DNA of 64,000 nucleotides, from contig NZ_FOIJ01000017.1 of the NCBI RefSeq assembly GCF_900111745.1, forward strand, positions 124,001 to 188,000. The letters are read 5' to 3'. Shown here piece by piece: positions 16,127-26,497 of this stretch. The first letter of the stretch is position 1; each line of letters opens with the position of its first letter. The notes under the pieces were generated by a model that worked only from the letters and a program-made list of their open reading frames with translations, did not search any database and was not told the DNA's origin. The translations under genes were made by a program, and so were the position numbers. Source of the stretch: Stigmatella erecta. Lineage in GTDB: Bacteria > Myxococcota > Myxococcia > Myxococcales > Myxococcaceae.

Positions 16127-17989
16127 CTAGTCGCCGCCCTTCCCGCCCTCGTACAGCTTGCCGATGATGGCGGCGTACTTCTGGCTGCAGAACTTGCGCT
16201 TCACCTTGAGCGTGGGCGTCAGCTCGCCGCTCTCCTGGGTGAAGTCCGCGTCCATGATCTCGAACTTCTTGAGCGTGCTGTAGGGCGGCTGATCCGAGTT
16301 GATCTTGTTGAGGATCTCCTGGACGGCGGCGCGGATCTCCGGGCGCTTGCCCAGCTCCGCGTAGGAGCTGGCCTGGACGCCCTTGTCGAGCAGCAGCTTG
16401 CGCGCGGCCTCCTCCGCCACGGTGACGAGCACCACGAGGAAGGGACGCTGATCGCCGTAGACCATCGACTGGCTGATGAGCGGGAACGTCTTCAGCGTGT
16501 TCTCGATGTTCTGCGGCGCCACGTTCTTGCCGCCCGCGGTGACGATGATGTCCTTCTTGCGGTCGGTGATGCGCAGGTAGCGGTCCGCGTCCAGCTCGCC
16601 GATGTCCCCGGTGTGGAACCAGCCATCGGCCTCCAGCGCCTCGGCGGTGGCGGTGGGGTTCTTGTAGTAGCCCTTCATCACGCACGGGCCGCGCACGAGG
16701 ATCTCCCCATCCGGGGCGATCTTCAGCTCGGTGCCGGGCAGGGCCGGGCCCACGGTGCCGATCTTGATCCGGGTCGGCAGGTTGACGTTGCAGGGCGCGG
16801 ACGTCTCGGTGAGGCCGTAGCCCTCCAGCACCTTGAAGCCGAGCAAGTCGAAGAAGTAGGCGATCTTCCCCGACAGCGGCGCGCCGCCGGAGATGAACAG
16901 GCGCATGTTGCCGCCGAGCTTCTCGTCGAGCGTGCCCCGCACCTTGCTGAACACCAGCTTGCGCGCCAGCGAGAACTGCAGCGAGCTGTACTCGCGCCCC
17001 TGGAGCCGCGCGTCGGCGTACTCATCGAACAGCCGGAAGGCCCAGCGGAACATCTTGCCCTTGAGCCCCGGGGCCGACGAGCCGTTGGACACGACGTTGT
17101 TGTAGACCTTCTCGAACACGCGCGGCACGGACGGCAGCACCGAGGGCCGCGTCTCCACGAGGTTGGGCAGCAGCTTGTCCACCGACTCGGCGAAGATGAG
17201 CCGGAAGGACATGCGCAGCCACGCGGCCTTCACCACCTGCGCGAACACGTGCGCCAGCGGCAGGAACAGCATCACCGAGTCCTGGGGCTCCATCAGGCCG
17301 ATGGCCTGCGCGGTGCGCGCCTCGTAGGCCCAGTTGCCGTGGGTGAGGATGACGCCCTTGGGCTCGCCCGTGGTGCCCGAGGTGTAGATGAAGCCCCAGG
17401 CATCGTCCACCGCCACCTGGCGCGAGCGCTCCTCGAACGCGTCCGGCTGCGCGGCCTCCGCCGCCTTGCCCTGCGCCATGACCTCCGAGAGTGGCACCTC
17501 CCGGTCTCCCGACACGGGCCCCTCGAACACGATGACCTTGCGCACCGTGGGACAGTCCGCCAGGCGCTGGCGGATGCGCGACAGGCGGCCGATCTGCTTG
17601 GAGTCCCGCTCGTCGTTGTCCACGAGCAGGACCGACGTCTCGGAGTGGTTGAGGATGTAGCGGCACTCATCCGGCGTGTTGGAGCCGTAGATGGGCACGG
17701 TGATGGCGCGCGCGGCGGAGATGGCCAGGTCGCTCACCACCCACTGCAGCGTGGTGTTGGCGAACAGGGCCACGCGGTCTCCGGGCTTCACCCCTTGCGC
17801 CAGGAGGCCCGCGGACAGCTCCTTCACCTGCTGGAGGACCTCGCCCCACGTCACCTCTTGCCACCGCCCGTCCTTCTTGTGGGACACGGCGACCTTGGAC
17901 GGATTCTTGGCCTGCTGAAGCAGCAGCTCCACCAGGTGCTGCTCGCCCCCCCCGGAGACGGGGGAGTGCATCTGACTCTCGGCTCTCAC
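16127..17989 (-). CDS. Long-chain acyl-CoA synthetase (AMP-forming)
   Basis: 620 residues, the long form typical of FadD15/FAA-type enzymes. GFIYTSGTTGEPKGVILTHG is the AMP-binding P-loop; EGYGLTETSAP, DGWFHTGDIGELD and RITDRKKDIIVTAGGKNVAP complete the superfamily motifs. It activates fatty acids to acyl-CoA for beta-oxidation or lipid synthesis and is probably membrane-associated. The GTG start overlaps the TGA of the upstream TPR gene (GTGA), suggesting coupled translation; ATG 17971 is an alternative start. Confidence 0.92.
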   Translation of the reverse strand: MRAESQMHSPVSGGGEQHLVELLLQQAKNPSKVAVSHKKDGRWQEVTWGEVLQQVKELSAGLLAQGVKPGDRVALFANTTLQWVVSDLAISAARAITVPIYGSNTPDECRYILNHSETSVLLVDNDERDSKQIGRLSRIRQRLADCPTVRKVIVFEGPVSGDREVPLSEVMAQGKAAEAAQPDAFEERSRQVAVDDAWGFIYTSGTTGEPKGVILTHGNWAYEARTAQAIGLMEPQDSVMLFLPLAHVFAQVVKAAWLRMSFRLIFAESVDKLLPNLVETRPSVLPSVPRVFEKVYNNVVSNGSSAPGLKGKMFRWAFRLFDEYADARLQGREYSSLQFSLARKLVFSKVRGTLDEKLGGNMRLFISGGAPLSGKIAYFFDLLGFKVLEGYGLTETSAPCNVNLPTRIKIGTVGPALPGTELKIAPDGEILVRGPCVMKGYYKNPTATAEALEADGWFHTGDIGELDADRYLRITDRKKDIIVTAGGKNVAPQNIENTLKTFPLISQSMVYGDQRPFLVVLVTVAEEAARKLLLDKGVQASSYAELGKRPEIRAAVQEILNKINSDQPPYSTLKKFEIMDADFTQESGELTPTLKVKRKFCSQKYAAIIGKLYEGGKGGD

Positions 17990-18726
17990 TTGAGTTCCTC
18001 CTCGATCTCCGCTTCGACCTTCTTGGACCGCGCCTGGATGAGCTGCGCTTCGGCCGGATTGTACGCCGTGCTGCCCTGCTTCACCTTCACGATGGCTTCC
18101 TGGGCCTTCGCGGCCTTGCCGTCCTTGAGCAGCGTCTCGGCCAGGTACGCGTGGGCGCGCAGGTTCTGCGGGAACTTGCCCGCCGCGCGCTCCAGGAGCT
18201 TCGCGGACTCGGCCAGGTTGCGCTTCGGCCAGGGCAGCTCGAAGTGGTAGCGCCCCTTGATGACCACCGGCCCGCCCCAGTCGAAGTCCGGATCAATGCG
18301 GATGGCCGCGTCCAGCCGCTCGTTGAACTTGCCCTCGAGCCCCTCGCCGAGCGCCTTCACGATGCCCACCGCCTGCGAGTAGGTGCCGATGCCCAGCGCC
18401 GCGTAGTACTGGCACTCGACGCGGTCCGGGGCGAGCTTCACGCCCTGCTCGCACCGGTCCCACGCCTGTTTGCCCAGCACCTTCTTGAGCCGGCTGTCCT
18501 GCGCCACATCGCCCTGCCACGTCAGCAGCCGCGCCGAGCGCCAGAGAAGCTCGTAGTCGTCCGGCGCCGCCTGCAGCTCCTTCTTCAGCGAGGCCTCCAG
18601 CTCCTTGGAGGCCGAAGCATCGGCCCTGCGCGCGTACAGGGCATCCAGGGAGGCCAGCAGCTCGGGCGGCGCGGCTTGCACCGGCCACGTGGCGAGCAAC
18701 GAAAGGGCGAGCAAAATCAAGCGCAT
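17986..18726 (-). CDS. Exported TPR protein (TatT-like)
   Basis: About 246 residues. A clear signal peptide (MRLILLALSLLATWPVQAAP) is followed by TPR-like helices. The block DPDFDWGGPVVIKGRYHFE...LPWPKRNL...LLERAAGKFP recalls TatT, the TPR subunit associated with periplasmic lipid-type TRAP transport; I give that only as a resemblance. It is coupled by a 4-bp overlap to the acyl-CoA synthetase gene, which fits a role in presenting or taking up a lipid ligand (inference). ATG 18726 is preferred to GTG 18744 because it starts directly at the signal peptide. Confidence 0.75.
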   Translation of the reverse strand: MRLILLALSLLATWPVQAAPPELLASLDALYARRADASASKELEASLKKELQAAPDDYELLWRSARLLTWQGDVAQDSRLKKVLGKQAWDRCEQGVKLAPDRVECQYYAALGIGTYSQAVGIVKALGEGLEGKFNERLDAAIRIDPDFDWGGPVVIKGRYHFELPWPKRNLAESAKLLERAAGKFPQNLRAHAYLAETLLKDGKAAKAQEAIVKVKQGSTAYNPAEAQLIQARSKKVEAEIEEELK

Positions 18727-18817
18727 GGGCGGCGGTGTTAGCACGCGGACTCCGCCCCCAGCAACCGATGCCCGACCTGACAGGGAGGATGTGCCAGACG
18801 CTGCGCGTCAAACGCAA

Positions 18818-18859
18818 GAAGGGCGGCACGCGGAGTGGAAGCCCCGCATACCGCCCTTC
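18818..18859 (-). terminator. Rho-independent terminator-like hairpin after the sigma factor gene
   Basis: GAAGGGCGG and CCGCCCTTC form a perfect 9-bp stem with a 24-nt GC-rich loop. On the minus strand it is followed by TTGCGTTT. It lies 38 bp beyond the sigma factor stop and ahead of the TPR gene. Confidence 0.5.
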
Positions 18860-18896
18860 CTGGGTTGTCTCTTCTCGGAGGAGGGGAACCGGCGGA

Positions 18897-19634
18897 TCAC
18901 GCCGCGTCGGCCGATACGTTCTCCTCGTCCTGGTTGAAGGCGACCAGGTAGCGCTCGAGGAAGCTCTTCGTCTTGAGCTCCACCTGACGCACCCGCTCCC
19001 GGGACACGCCCCACCGCTGGCCCAGCTCTTCCAGGGTCAGCGGCTTATCCTGCGTGAGACGCTCCTGGAGGATGTCCCAGCCCAGGTCGCCAATGCGCTT
19101 GCGCACCTTGACGAGGGCCTCGTGCACCTCCTGGTCCTGCTCCCGGGCCAGGTACACATCCGAGGGCGACGGGCCCCCGTCCTCCAGGCGATCCATGAAG
19201 GTGGTCTCGCCCTCCTCGTCGATGGAGGCGTCCAGCGAGAAGTCCACCATGCTGCCGCGCTCGGACTCGCCGCCGCGCACCTGGCTGCGGTTGTCCTTGA
19301 GGTAGCGGGTGATGTAGGCGCGAATCCACCAGACCGCGTAGGTGGCGAAGCGCACGTTCTTCTTGGGATCAAAGTGCTCGATCGCCTTCATCAGGCCGAC
19401 GTTGCCTTCCTGAATGAGGTCATCCAGCCGGGCCCCGCGGTTGGCGAACTTCTTGGCCACCGCGACCACGAAGGCCAGGTTGGAGGTGGCGAGCGTCTGG
19501 CGGGCGGACTCGTCGCCTTTGCGGGCCGCCCTCGCGAGTTCGTACTCCTGCTCACGCGTCAGCTGGTGGTGACCGCCCAGATGACGCAGGTAGTGCGACA
19601 AACCTTCCGCCGCATACTTCGTCGTGTTGGCCAT
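18897..19634 (-). CDS. RpoH-like (SigB/SigC-type) RNA polymerase sigma factor
   Basis: 245 residues of the sigma-70 family, group 3. There is no region 1.1. Region 2 shows LIQEGNVGLMKAIEHFDPKK and RFATYAVWWIRAYI, with the RpoH-like box SLDASIDEEGETTFMDRL before region 3. Region 4 is LTLEELGQRWGVSRERVRQV. It resembles the myxobacterial alternative factors SigB and SigC, linked in the literature to development and heat shock; which one it is cannot be decided here. ATG 19634 has GGAGG about 10 nt upstream. It stands alone, with a 219-bp upstream gap that should hold its promoter. Confidence 0.9.
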   Translation of the reverse strand: MANTTKYAAEGLSHYLRHLGGHHQLTREQEYELARAARKGDESARQTLATSNLAFVVAVAKKFANRGARLDDLIQEGNVGLMKAIEHFDPKKNVRFATYAVWWIRAYITRYLKDNRSQVRGGESERGSMVDFSLDASIDEEGETTFMDRLEDGGPSPSDVYLAREQDQEVHEALVKVRKRIGDLGWDILQERLTQDKPLTLEELGQRWGVSRERVRQVELKTKSFLERYLVAFNQDEENVSADAA

Positions 19635-19853
19635 GGTTCCAAACCTCCGTTCGTTCCGAGTGCTCCGGACGCGCGCGGTAACCCCCGTGGGCGTCCATGT
19701 GGAGATAAGACGCGCAACGGCGGAAAGAGTTTCTCATTCCGATCCAGGAGGCTTTTCAGCCACGCCTGGGGAATCTTCCGCGAGGTTCCCTGAGGGACTC
19801 CTCGCAGGAACTTCCGGACTCGAACGCGCCCCCAGCGATGAGTTGCTGTGCCA

Positions 19854-21284
19854 CTAGAAACAATCGGGCGCGGGAAAGATTTTCTCCGGGTTGAGCAGCC
19901 CTGATGGATCGAAAAAGGTTTTGAGCCGGCGTTGCAGTGCGATGACCGGCCCGGCTTGCTCCAATGCCAGGTAATCGCGTTTGGCGTGACCTACGCCGTG
20001 CTCGCCGGTGATGGTGCCGCCCAGCTCCACGGTGAGCTTCAACATCTGTTGGATGGCCTCCTCCACCAACGGCCGCTGGTGGGGCCCCTCGTAGAGGATG
20101 TTGGCGTGCAGGTTGCCGTCCCCCGCGTGACCATATGTGGCCACCAGCAGGCCCAGCCGGTCCCCCAGGGCCTTGAGCTGTTGGATGAGGTCCGGGATGC
20201 GCGAGCGGGGAACGACAATGTCCTCGGAAATCTTGTGCGGCTTGAGGCCGCGCAGCCCCGGGGAGACCAGGCGGCGGGCCGCCCAGAGCTTCTCGCGCTG
20301 CGCCTCGTTCTGGGCCACCAGGGTCTCGGTCGCCCCCATGCGGGTACAGACTTCTCCCACCTGGGCCAGCTCGGCGAGCAAGCCCTCCTCTGTACTCCCG
20401 TCCACCTCGACGATGACCGCCGACCCGGCGCCCGGCGGAAAGGGGTAGCCCTTGCCGGCGACCGCCTGGAGGGCCACCTCGTCGATGAGCTCCAGGGTCC
20501 GGGGCAGCACGCCCGAGGCCAGCACCGCCGAGACGGCGTGCGCGGCCCGCACCACCGAGTCAAAGATGACCAGGGCCGTCAGCACGTGCCGGGGCCGGGG
20601 AATGAGCTGGAGGGTGATTTCCGTGGCCACGCCGAGCGTGCCCTCGGAGCCCACGAACAGGCCCACGAGATCGTACCCCGCCACGCCTTTGATGGTGCGC
20701 CGGCCGACCCGGAGCACCTCCCCATCCGGCAACACCCACTCCAGGCCCAGGACGTAGTCGCGCGTCACCCCGTACTTGAGCGCCCGGGGCCCGCCCGCGT
20801 TCTCCGCGACGTTGCCCCCCAGCGTGCAAAATTCCCAGGAGTTCGGGTCTGGCGGGTAGAAGAGCCCCACGGCGTCCGCCGCCCGCATCAGGTCCCCGGT
20901 GATGACGCCCGGCTCCACGACGGCGGTGAGGTCCTCCGCGGAGACGGAGCGGATGCGGTTCATCCGCTCCAGGCTGACCATCACCCCTCCCCTCAAGGAG
21001 AGCGCGCCGCCGCTCTTGCCGCTGCGGGCCCCGCAGGGCGTGAAGGGCACGCCCTGGGCCTGGCACGCCTGGAAGACGGCCGACACCTGCGCGGTGGTTT
21101 CGGGGAAGGCGATGATGTCGGGGGGGTAGGTGCCGCTGTCGGACTCGTCCCGGGCATAGCGCTGGCGCGTCTCGTCGTCGCGGCGAAGCTGTTCCGAGGA
21201 GAGCACCTGCCCCAGCGCGGCCCACACGGCCTCCAGCCGTCCAGGCTCCACGCGGGGGAAGGTCTTCTCGGACGGCATCGTCAT
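19854..21284 (-). CDS. FAD-linked 2-hydroxy-acid oxidase/dehydrogenase (GlcD/D-lactate type)
   Basis: About 476 residues. The PCMH-type FAD domain shows PCGARSGKSGGAL, WEFCTLGGNVAENAGGPRAL and GSEGTLGVATEITLQLIP. The C-terminal cap domain has YGHAGDGNLHANI, GTITGEHGVG and DPSGLLNPEKIF, all diagnostic for the GlcD/D-LDH/D-2-hydroxyglutarate group. It oxidises a D-2-hydroxyacid to the keto acid; the exact substrate is unclear. ATG 21284 overlaps the folE stop (ATGA), so the two genes are translationally coupled. The longer frame beginning at 21308 would run into folE. Confidence 0.9.
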   Translation of the reverse strand: MTMPSEKTFPRVEPGRLEAVWAALGQVLSSEQLRRDDETRQRYARDESDSGTYPPDIIAFPETTAQVSAVFQACQAQGVPFTPCGARSGKSGGALSLRGGVMVSLERMNRIRSVSAEDLTAVVEPGVITGDLMRAADAVGLFYPPDPNSWEFCTLGGNVAENAGGPRALKYGVTRDYVLGLEWVLPDGEVLRVGRRTIKGVAGYDLVGLFVGSEGTLGVATEITLQLIPRPRHVLTALVIFDSVVRAAHAVSAVLASGVLPRTLELIDEVALQAVAGKGYPFPPGAGSAVIVEVDGSTEEGLLAELAQVGEVCTRMGATETLVAQNEAQREKLWAARRLVSPGLRGLKPHKISEDIVVPRSRIPDLIQQLKALGDRLGLLVATYGHAGDGNLHANILYEGPHQRPLVEEAIQQMLKLTVELGGTITGEHGVGHAKRDYLALEQAGPVIALQRRLKTFFDPSGLLNPEKIFPAPDCF

Positions 21285-21910
21285 TTCAGCGCTCCCAGGC
21301 GGGCCCACAGCTCCCGGCGCAGCGAGCCCTCCTTGCGCAAGCGGCCCTCATAGGCTTCGACGTGCGTGACGGCATCGCGTTGCTCGCCGCCCCGGAGGCG
21401 CATGCAGGCCTGCTTCGCCTCCAGGATGCAGGCGGTGGCGGGGCTGCCCAGCACCCGGGCCATGGAGCCCGCCACACACCGCGCCAGATCCTCCTGGAGG
21501 ATGAGGCGGTGCGCGAAGCAGTTCAGCAGCGAGCCCAGGCGCCCGAAGCCCACCACGTGCTTGCCCGGGACGTAGGCCAGGTGGGCCCGGCCCTCATAGG
21601 GCAGCAGGTGGTGGGGGCACATGGAGTGGAAGCGCAGGTCCGTCACCACCACCATCTCGCCGGCGGACGTGGGGGGCGCGGGGTACATCGCCCCGATCGC
21701 CTCCTCGGGGGTGAGGGCATAGCCGTCCAGGAACTCGGTCATCCACACCTCGGCGACGCGCGTGGGCGTGCGCTGGAGGTTGAGGTCCGTCTCCAGGGGC
21801 AGGCCCGCGGCGCGCAGGAAGTCCTTCACCGCCTGGGCCATGGCGGCGGCGTCCGGACGGGCCCGGGGGGCTTCACGGGGAGGGCGGCGAGGGGCTCGGG
21901 GGGTTCCCAC
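21281..21910 (-). CDS. folE: GTP cyclohydrolase I
   Basis: 209 residues. It converts GTP to dihydroneopterin triphosphate, the first step of tetrahydrofolate and pterin synthesis. The zinc ligands of the type I enzyme are all present: Cys98 and His101 in FHSMCPHHLLPYEG and Cys169 in QACMRLRGG. GKHVVGFGRL and the C-terminal THVEAYEGRL fit. The GTG at 21910 gives a basic Pro/Arg-rich extension of about 23 residues; Met24 (21841) may be the real start. It is divergent from the metal-uptake operon with a 210-bp shared upstream region. Confidence 0.94.
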   Translation of the reverse strand: MGTPRAPRRPPREAPRARPDAAAMAQAVKDFLRAAGLPLETDLNLQRTPTRVAEVWMTEFLDGYALTPEEAIGAMYPAPPTSAGEMVVVTDLRFHSMCPHHLLPYEGRAHLAYVPGKHVVGFGRLGSLLNCFAHRLILQEDLARCVAGSMARVLGSPATACILEAKQACMRLRGGEQRDAVTHVEAYEGRLRKEGSLRRELWARLGALK

Positions 21911-22069
21911 GGATGAGACTCCTTAGAGGGCAAGCGTCAGCGGACGGGCCAGGTCCGGAGGGACCTCCGGTACGGACGAGCAGGCTCCCGAGCGTATAAT
22001 CGAAGGCCCCGGCATGCAGGGGGACAATGCAGGGGAAGACTCGGGAGGGTGGGCCCGGAGGCCCCTGCC

Positions 22070-22098
22070 TTGACACGTCCGGGGTACACCGTTAGAGC
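22070..22098 (+). promoter_or_regulatory. Candidate sigma-70 promoter for the metal-uptake operon
   Basis: A perfect TTGACA at 22070-22075 is followed after 17 bp by TAGAGC, a weak -10. A start site near 22105 would leave a leader of about 15 nt before the ATG at 22121, which has no visible Shine-Dalgarno. No recognisable Zur or Fur palindrome was found beside it. Confidence 0.4.
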
Positions 22099-22120
22099 AC
22101 CCGGGCGGTACGCCCTGCGC

Positions 22121-22543
22121 ATGTCCACCCGAGCCTCCAGCCTTCGACGCTCCACCGCGACGGTGCTCGCCGTGCTGTGGTTGTTGCCGCTGCTGAGCGC
22201 GCTCGGGCACTCCGAGGAGCACGCGCACCGCTTCTGCGCGGAGCACCAGGCCTTCGAGGAGACGGTGCGCGGCATGGGACAGAGGGTGTCCCAGTTCGCC
22301 ACGCACACGCCGGTGCTCTCCGCCTCCCGGCTGAACGAGGGGCTGGATGCCTCGCGGCTCACCCACGAGGCGTGCCCGGTGCTGACGGCCGGCATGGGCC
22401 AGGAGCTGCTGCCGCCCGAGGCGGTGTGGGCCCTCACGGCCTGCCTCAGCGTGAGCCTCCCGGCCACCGCGCCCCCGCAGCCCATCGTCTCGCTCCCCAT
22501 CCTCGCCCTCGCGCCCAAGTCATCGCCACCGGCACGCGCCTAG
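22121..22543 (+). CDS. Small exported His/Cys protein of the metal-uptake operon
   Basis: 140 residues. An N-terminal membrane/signal segment (TATVLAVLWLLPLLSALGH) is followed at once by HSEEHAHRFCAEH, dense in His, Cys and Glu, which could bind a metal. There is a second Cys near THEACPVL and a third in LTACLSV. The C-terminus ends LALAPKSSPP. A similar ending and the same plan occur in the gene at 30910-31329, so the two look like divergent paralogues. No family is recognised. Its place as first gene before porin, ZnuA-like, lipoprotein and ABC genes points to metal handling. ATG 22121 begins the signal; the frame is open further upstream. Confidence 0.65.
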   Translation: MSTRASSLRRSTATVLAVLWLLPLLSALGHSEEHAHRFCAEHQAFEETVRGMGQRVSQFATHTPVLSASRLNEGLDASRLTHEACPVLTAGMGQELLPPEAVWALTACLSVSLPATAPPQPIVSLPILALAPKSSPPARA

Positions 22544-22608
22544 CGTCCCGAAGCGGTTGACCGTGGTGGGCGCCCGTGACCGGGTGCCTGATTCCGAGGA
22601 GTCCGAAG

Positions 22609-23907
<1,299 letters not shown>

Positions 23908-23931
23908 CCCCTTTTGTCCCGGAGCCTTCCG

Positions 23932-24849
23932 ATGAGACACCTCTTCACGGCCCTGAGTGCCGCCCTCCTCTGCCTGCTGTCCCTGCCGGCCCACGCCGCC
24001 CTCAACGTCGTCACCTCCGTGCCGGACCTGGCCGCGCTGGCCAAGGCCGTCGGCGGGGACAAGGTCAACGTCACCGCGCTGGCATCCCCCTCGCAGGACC
24101 CTCACTTCGTGGACGCCCGGCCCAACCTCGCCCTGGCGCTCAACCGCGCGGACCTGCTCATCACCGTGGGGCTGGAGCTGGAGGTGGGCTGGCTGCCCAC
24201 GCTGCAGATCGGCGCCCGCAACGCGAAGATCCAGACCGGCAACCCCGGCTACCTGGATGCCTCGCAGCTCGTGAGCCTGCTCGAGGTGCCCACCGTCAAG
24301 GTCGAGCGCAGCCAGGGCGATGTCCACCCGGGCGGCAACCCGCACTACCTCTATGATCCGCGGGCCGCCCTGGCCGTGGCCCAGGGCATCGCGGCGCGCC
24401 TGGCGCAGCTCGACTCGAAGAACGCGGCCACCTACCAGGCCAACCTCCAGACGTTCACCACCGCGCTGGAGAAGGCCCGCGCGGACTGGGAGAAGCGCCT
24501 GGCCGGGCTGCGCGGCGCGCCGGTCATCTCGTACCACCGCACGACGGCCTATCTGTCCGGCTGGCTGGGCTTCACGCAGCTCGCCTTCCTCGAGCCCAAG
24601 CCGGGCATCCCGCCCAACCCCTCCCACGTGGCCCAGGTGCTGACCGAGGGCCGCGCGCGGAAGGCGCGCTTCCTGTTCCAGGAGGACTACTACCCGGACA
24701 CCACCGCCCGGCTCGTGGCGTCCAAGCTCCCCGCGCCCCTGGTCATCATCCCGGGCGGCACGAACTTCCGGGGCGGCGAGACGTACCTCCAGCGCATGGA
24801 GGAGCTGGTGAAGCGGCTCGAGCAGGGCCTCGCGGGCAAGGGGACCTGA
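23932..24849 (+). CDS. Periplasmic metal-binding protein of ABC transporter (ZnuA-like)
   Basis: About 305 residues of the cluster A-I (SBP_bac_9) family. The signal peptide ends in LPAHAA. Likely ligands are His58 (DPHFVD), His138 (GNPHYLYDP), His202 (ISYHRTT) and an acidic pair at 251-252 (FQEDYYPD), the His/His/His/acid set of Zn and Mn binding proteins. There is no long His-rich loop of the enterobacterial ZnuA kind, so zinc is likely but not proven. GGAG lies 8 nt before ATG 23932. The cognate ATPase and permease follow after one lipoprotein gene. Confidence 0.9.
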   Translation: MRHLFTALSAALLCLLSLPAHAALNVVTSVPDLAALAKAVGGDKVNVTALASPSQDPHFVDARPNLALALNRADLLITVGLELEVGWLPTLQIGARNAKIQTGNPGYLDASQLVSLLEVPTVKVERSQGDVHPGGNPHYLYDPRAALAVAQGIAARLAQLDSKNAATYQANLQTFTTALEKARADWEKRLAGLRGAPVISYHRTTAYLSGWLGFTQLAFLEPKPGIPPNPSHVAQVLTEGRARKARFLFQEDYYPDTTARLVASKLPAPLVIIPGGTNFRGGETYLQRMEELVKRLEQGLAGKGT

Positions 24850-24852
24850 GCC

Positions 24853-25698
24853 ATGCGCCTGCACCTGCTCCTGCCCCTGTTCCTGCTGGGTGGCTGCGCC
24901 TGGGAGGCCGGTGAGGGCTTCGCCATGCTGGAGCCCACCGTGCGCGCCGCCTATGCCCCCGAGCCCTCCCGGCTCACGCCAGAGGGGTACCGGCGGCTCA
25001 GCTCCGACTACCAGGTGCGCCTCACCACCGCGACGATGCGGCTGGAGCGCATCGAGCTGACGGCCCAGTCCGGTGGAGGCGGGGGCGGCGCCTTTGATCC
25101 CGCGAACCCACCCCCGGGCTACAGCCTGTGCCACAACGGCCACTGCCACCGCGATGATGGCGCCCTCATCGACTACGAGGACATCGCCGCGGAGCTGGGC
25201 GGCGGGGGCACCTCCCCCCAGACCGTGGCCACCCTGCCCGTGGGAGAGGTGGACCTGCTCGCCCCGGAGACGCGCCAGGTGACGTGCAGCCCGGCCTGTG
25301 AGCTGCCCAGTGGCGCGGTGTCGCGGGGCCAGTGGGCGGTGACCGCCCTGACGCTGGAGGGCCTCGCGCGGGATGGGCGGGACACCCCGCGCTTCGTCGG
25401 CGAGAAGCCCTTCCGCCTGGAGCTGGCTCCTGGCGGGGACCCCGTCGAGCCGCTCGCGGTGCTCCGCGGGGACCTGGACATTCCCGCGGACCGGGAGCAC
25501 GCGCCGCGCGTCCGGCTGGCGCTCCAGCTGGAGATGACGTCCCGCGTCTTCGACAGCGTGGACTGGGCGCTTCCGCAGCCGGAGGGCACCGGCACCGTGG
25601 ACCTCAACGCGGCGGCCAACGCCCCGGCGCGAGAGGCCATCCTGAAGGGCGTGACGGAGCTGACCCCCACGGCGGAGGTGACGCGTGAAGACCGGTGA
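24853..25698 (+). CDS. His/Cys-containing lipoprotein within the metal-uptake operon
   Basis: 281 residues. The signal MRLHLLLPLFLLGGC is a lipobox with Cys15. A glycine-rich loop near 73-78 precedes SLCHNGHCHRDDGALIDYED, a compact cluster of two Cys, three His and several Asp that looks like a metal site. A second Cys pair, TCSPACELP, lies near 141-148. The rest reads as beta-sandwich-like (LRGDLDIPADREHAPRVRLA). Not recognised as a named family. It starts 3 bp after the ZnuA-like gene and overlaps the ATPase gene by 14 bp, so it is very likely part of the same system, perhaps a metal-handing chaperone or a surface receptor. Confidence 0.75.
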   Translation: MRLHLLLPLFLLGGCAWEAGEGFAMLEPTVRAAYAPEPSRLTPEGYRRLSSDYQVRLTTATMRLERIELTAQSGGGGGGAFDPANPPPGYSLCHNGHCHRDDGALIDYEDIAAELGGGGTSPQTVATLPVGEVDLLAPETRQVTCSPACELPSGAVSRGQWAVTALTLEGLARDGRDTPRFVGEKPFRLELAPGGDPVEPLAVLRGDLDIPADREHAPRVRLALQLEMTSRVFDSVDWALPQPEGTGTVDLNAAANAPAREAILKGVTELTPTAEVTREDR

Positions 25699-26497
25699 CT
25701 CCACCCTCCCCCACGAGGCCGCCGCCGCCACGGTGCCCCCGCCCGAGGTGCTCCTGTCCTGCGAGCAGCTCGTCATCGGCTACGGGAACAAGGCGCTGCT
25801 GCCCCCCATCCACCTCCAGGTGCGGCGCGGCGACTTCGTGGCCGTGGTGGGCCGCAATGGCTCGGGCAAGAGCACCTGGTTCAAGACGCTGCTCGGCCTG
25901 CTTGCCCCCGTCTCGGGCCGCATCGAGAAGGGCGTGCCCGGCATGCGCAGCGCGTACGTGCCGCAGACGGCGAGCATCGACGCCCTGCTGCCCGTGCGCC
26001 CCAAGGAGATGGTCCTCTGGGGCCGGCTGACCGGGTGGAACTTCCTGCGCCCCTTCTCCAGCCCGGAGGACCGCCGGGTGGCCCAGGAGGCCCTCGACAC
26101 CGTGGGCGCCCGGGCGTTCGCCCACCGCCCCTTCCGCGAGCTGTCCGAGGGGCAGAAGCAACGCGCGCTGCTCGCCCGGGTGCTCGCCAGCGACGCGGAC
26201 CTCGTCCTGCTGGATGAGCCCACCGCCGCCATGGACGCGGTGGCCGAGCGCGAGACGATGCAGCGGCTGGCGGCGCTGGCCCGCGAGCGGCGCATCGCCG
26301 TGGTGGTGGTGAGCCACGATCTGGCGATGGCCGCCGAGTACGCAAGCACCCTGCTCTTCGTGGACCGGGAGGCGCCCGCCGTCGTCCTGGGCAACGCCCA
26401 GGCCGTGTTCACCCACCCCGCCTTCCGCCACCAATACGGCGACGAGTACGCCGCCCGCCTCGGTTCTGGATCATCCCTTGGACCCATCCCTGGTTGA
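25685..26497 (+). CDS. Metal ABC transporter ATP-binding protein (ZnuC-like)
   Basis: 270 residues, one complete ABC domain. Walker A GRNGSGKST is at 56-64, the Q-loop YVPQ at 91-94, the signature LSEGQKQR near 155, Walker B LVLLDEPTAAMD near 173, and the switch His in VVVSHDLAMA. It would power the permease encoded next door. GTG 25685 overlaps the lipoprotein gene by 14 bp, and the 3' end overlaps the permease gene by 20 bp, showing tight coupling. The N-terminal roughly 20 residues before the domain are unusual for this family and may be partly untranslated if a later start is used. Confidence 0.9.
   Translation: MKTGDSTLPHEAAAATVPPPEVLLSCEQLVIGYGNKALLPPIHLQVRRGDFVAVVGRNGSGKSTWFKTLLGLLAPVSGRIEKGVPGMRSAYVPQTASIDALLPVRPKEMVLWGRLTGWNFLRPFSSPEDRRVAQEALDTVGARAFAHRPFRELSEGQKQRALLARVLASDADLVLLDEPTAAMDAVAERETMQRLAALARERRIAVVVVSHDLAMAAEYASTLLFVDREAPAVVLGNAQAVFTHPAFRHQYGDEYAARLGSGSSLGPIPG

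Noticed and set aside
21995-22000. Perfect TATAAT in the folE/metal-operon intergenic region
   Set aside because: At 17-bp spacing upstream there is ACGGAC, not a -35 box, and no suitable -35 on the other strand. TTGACA at 22070 fits the operon start better.
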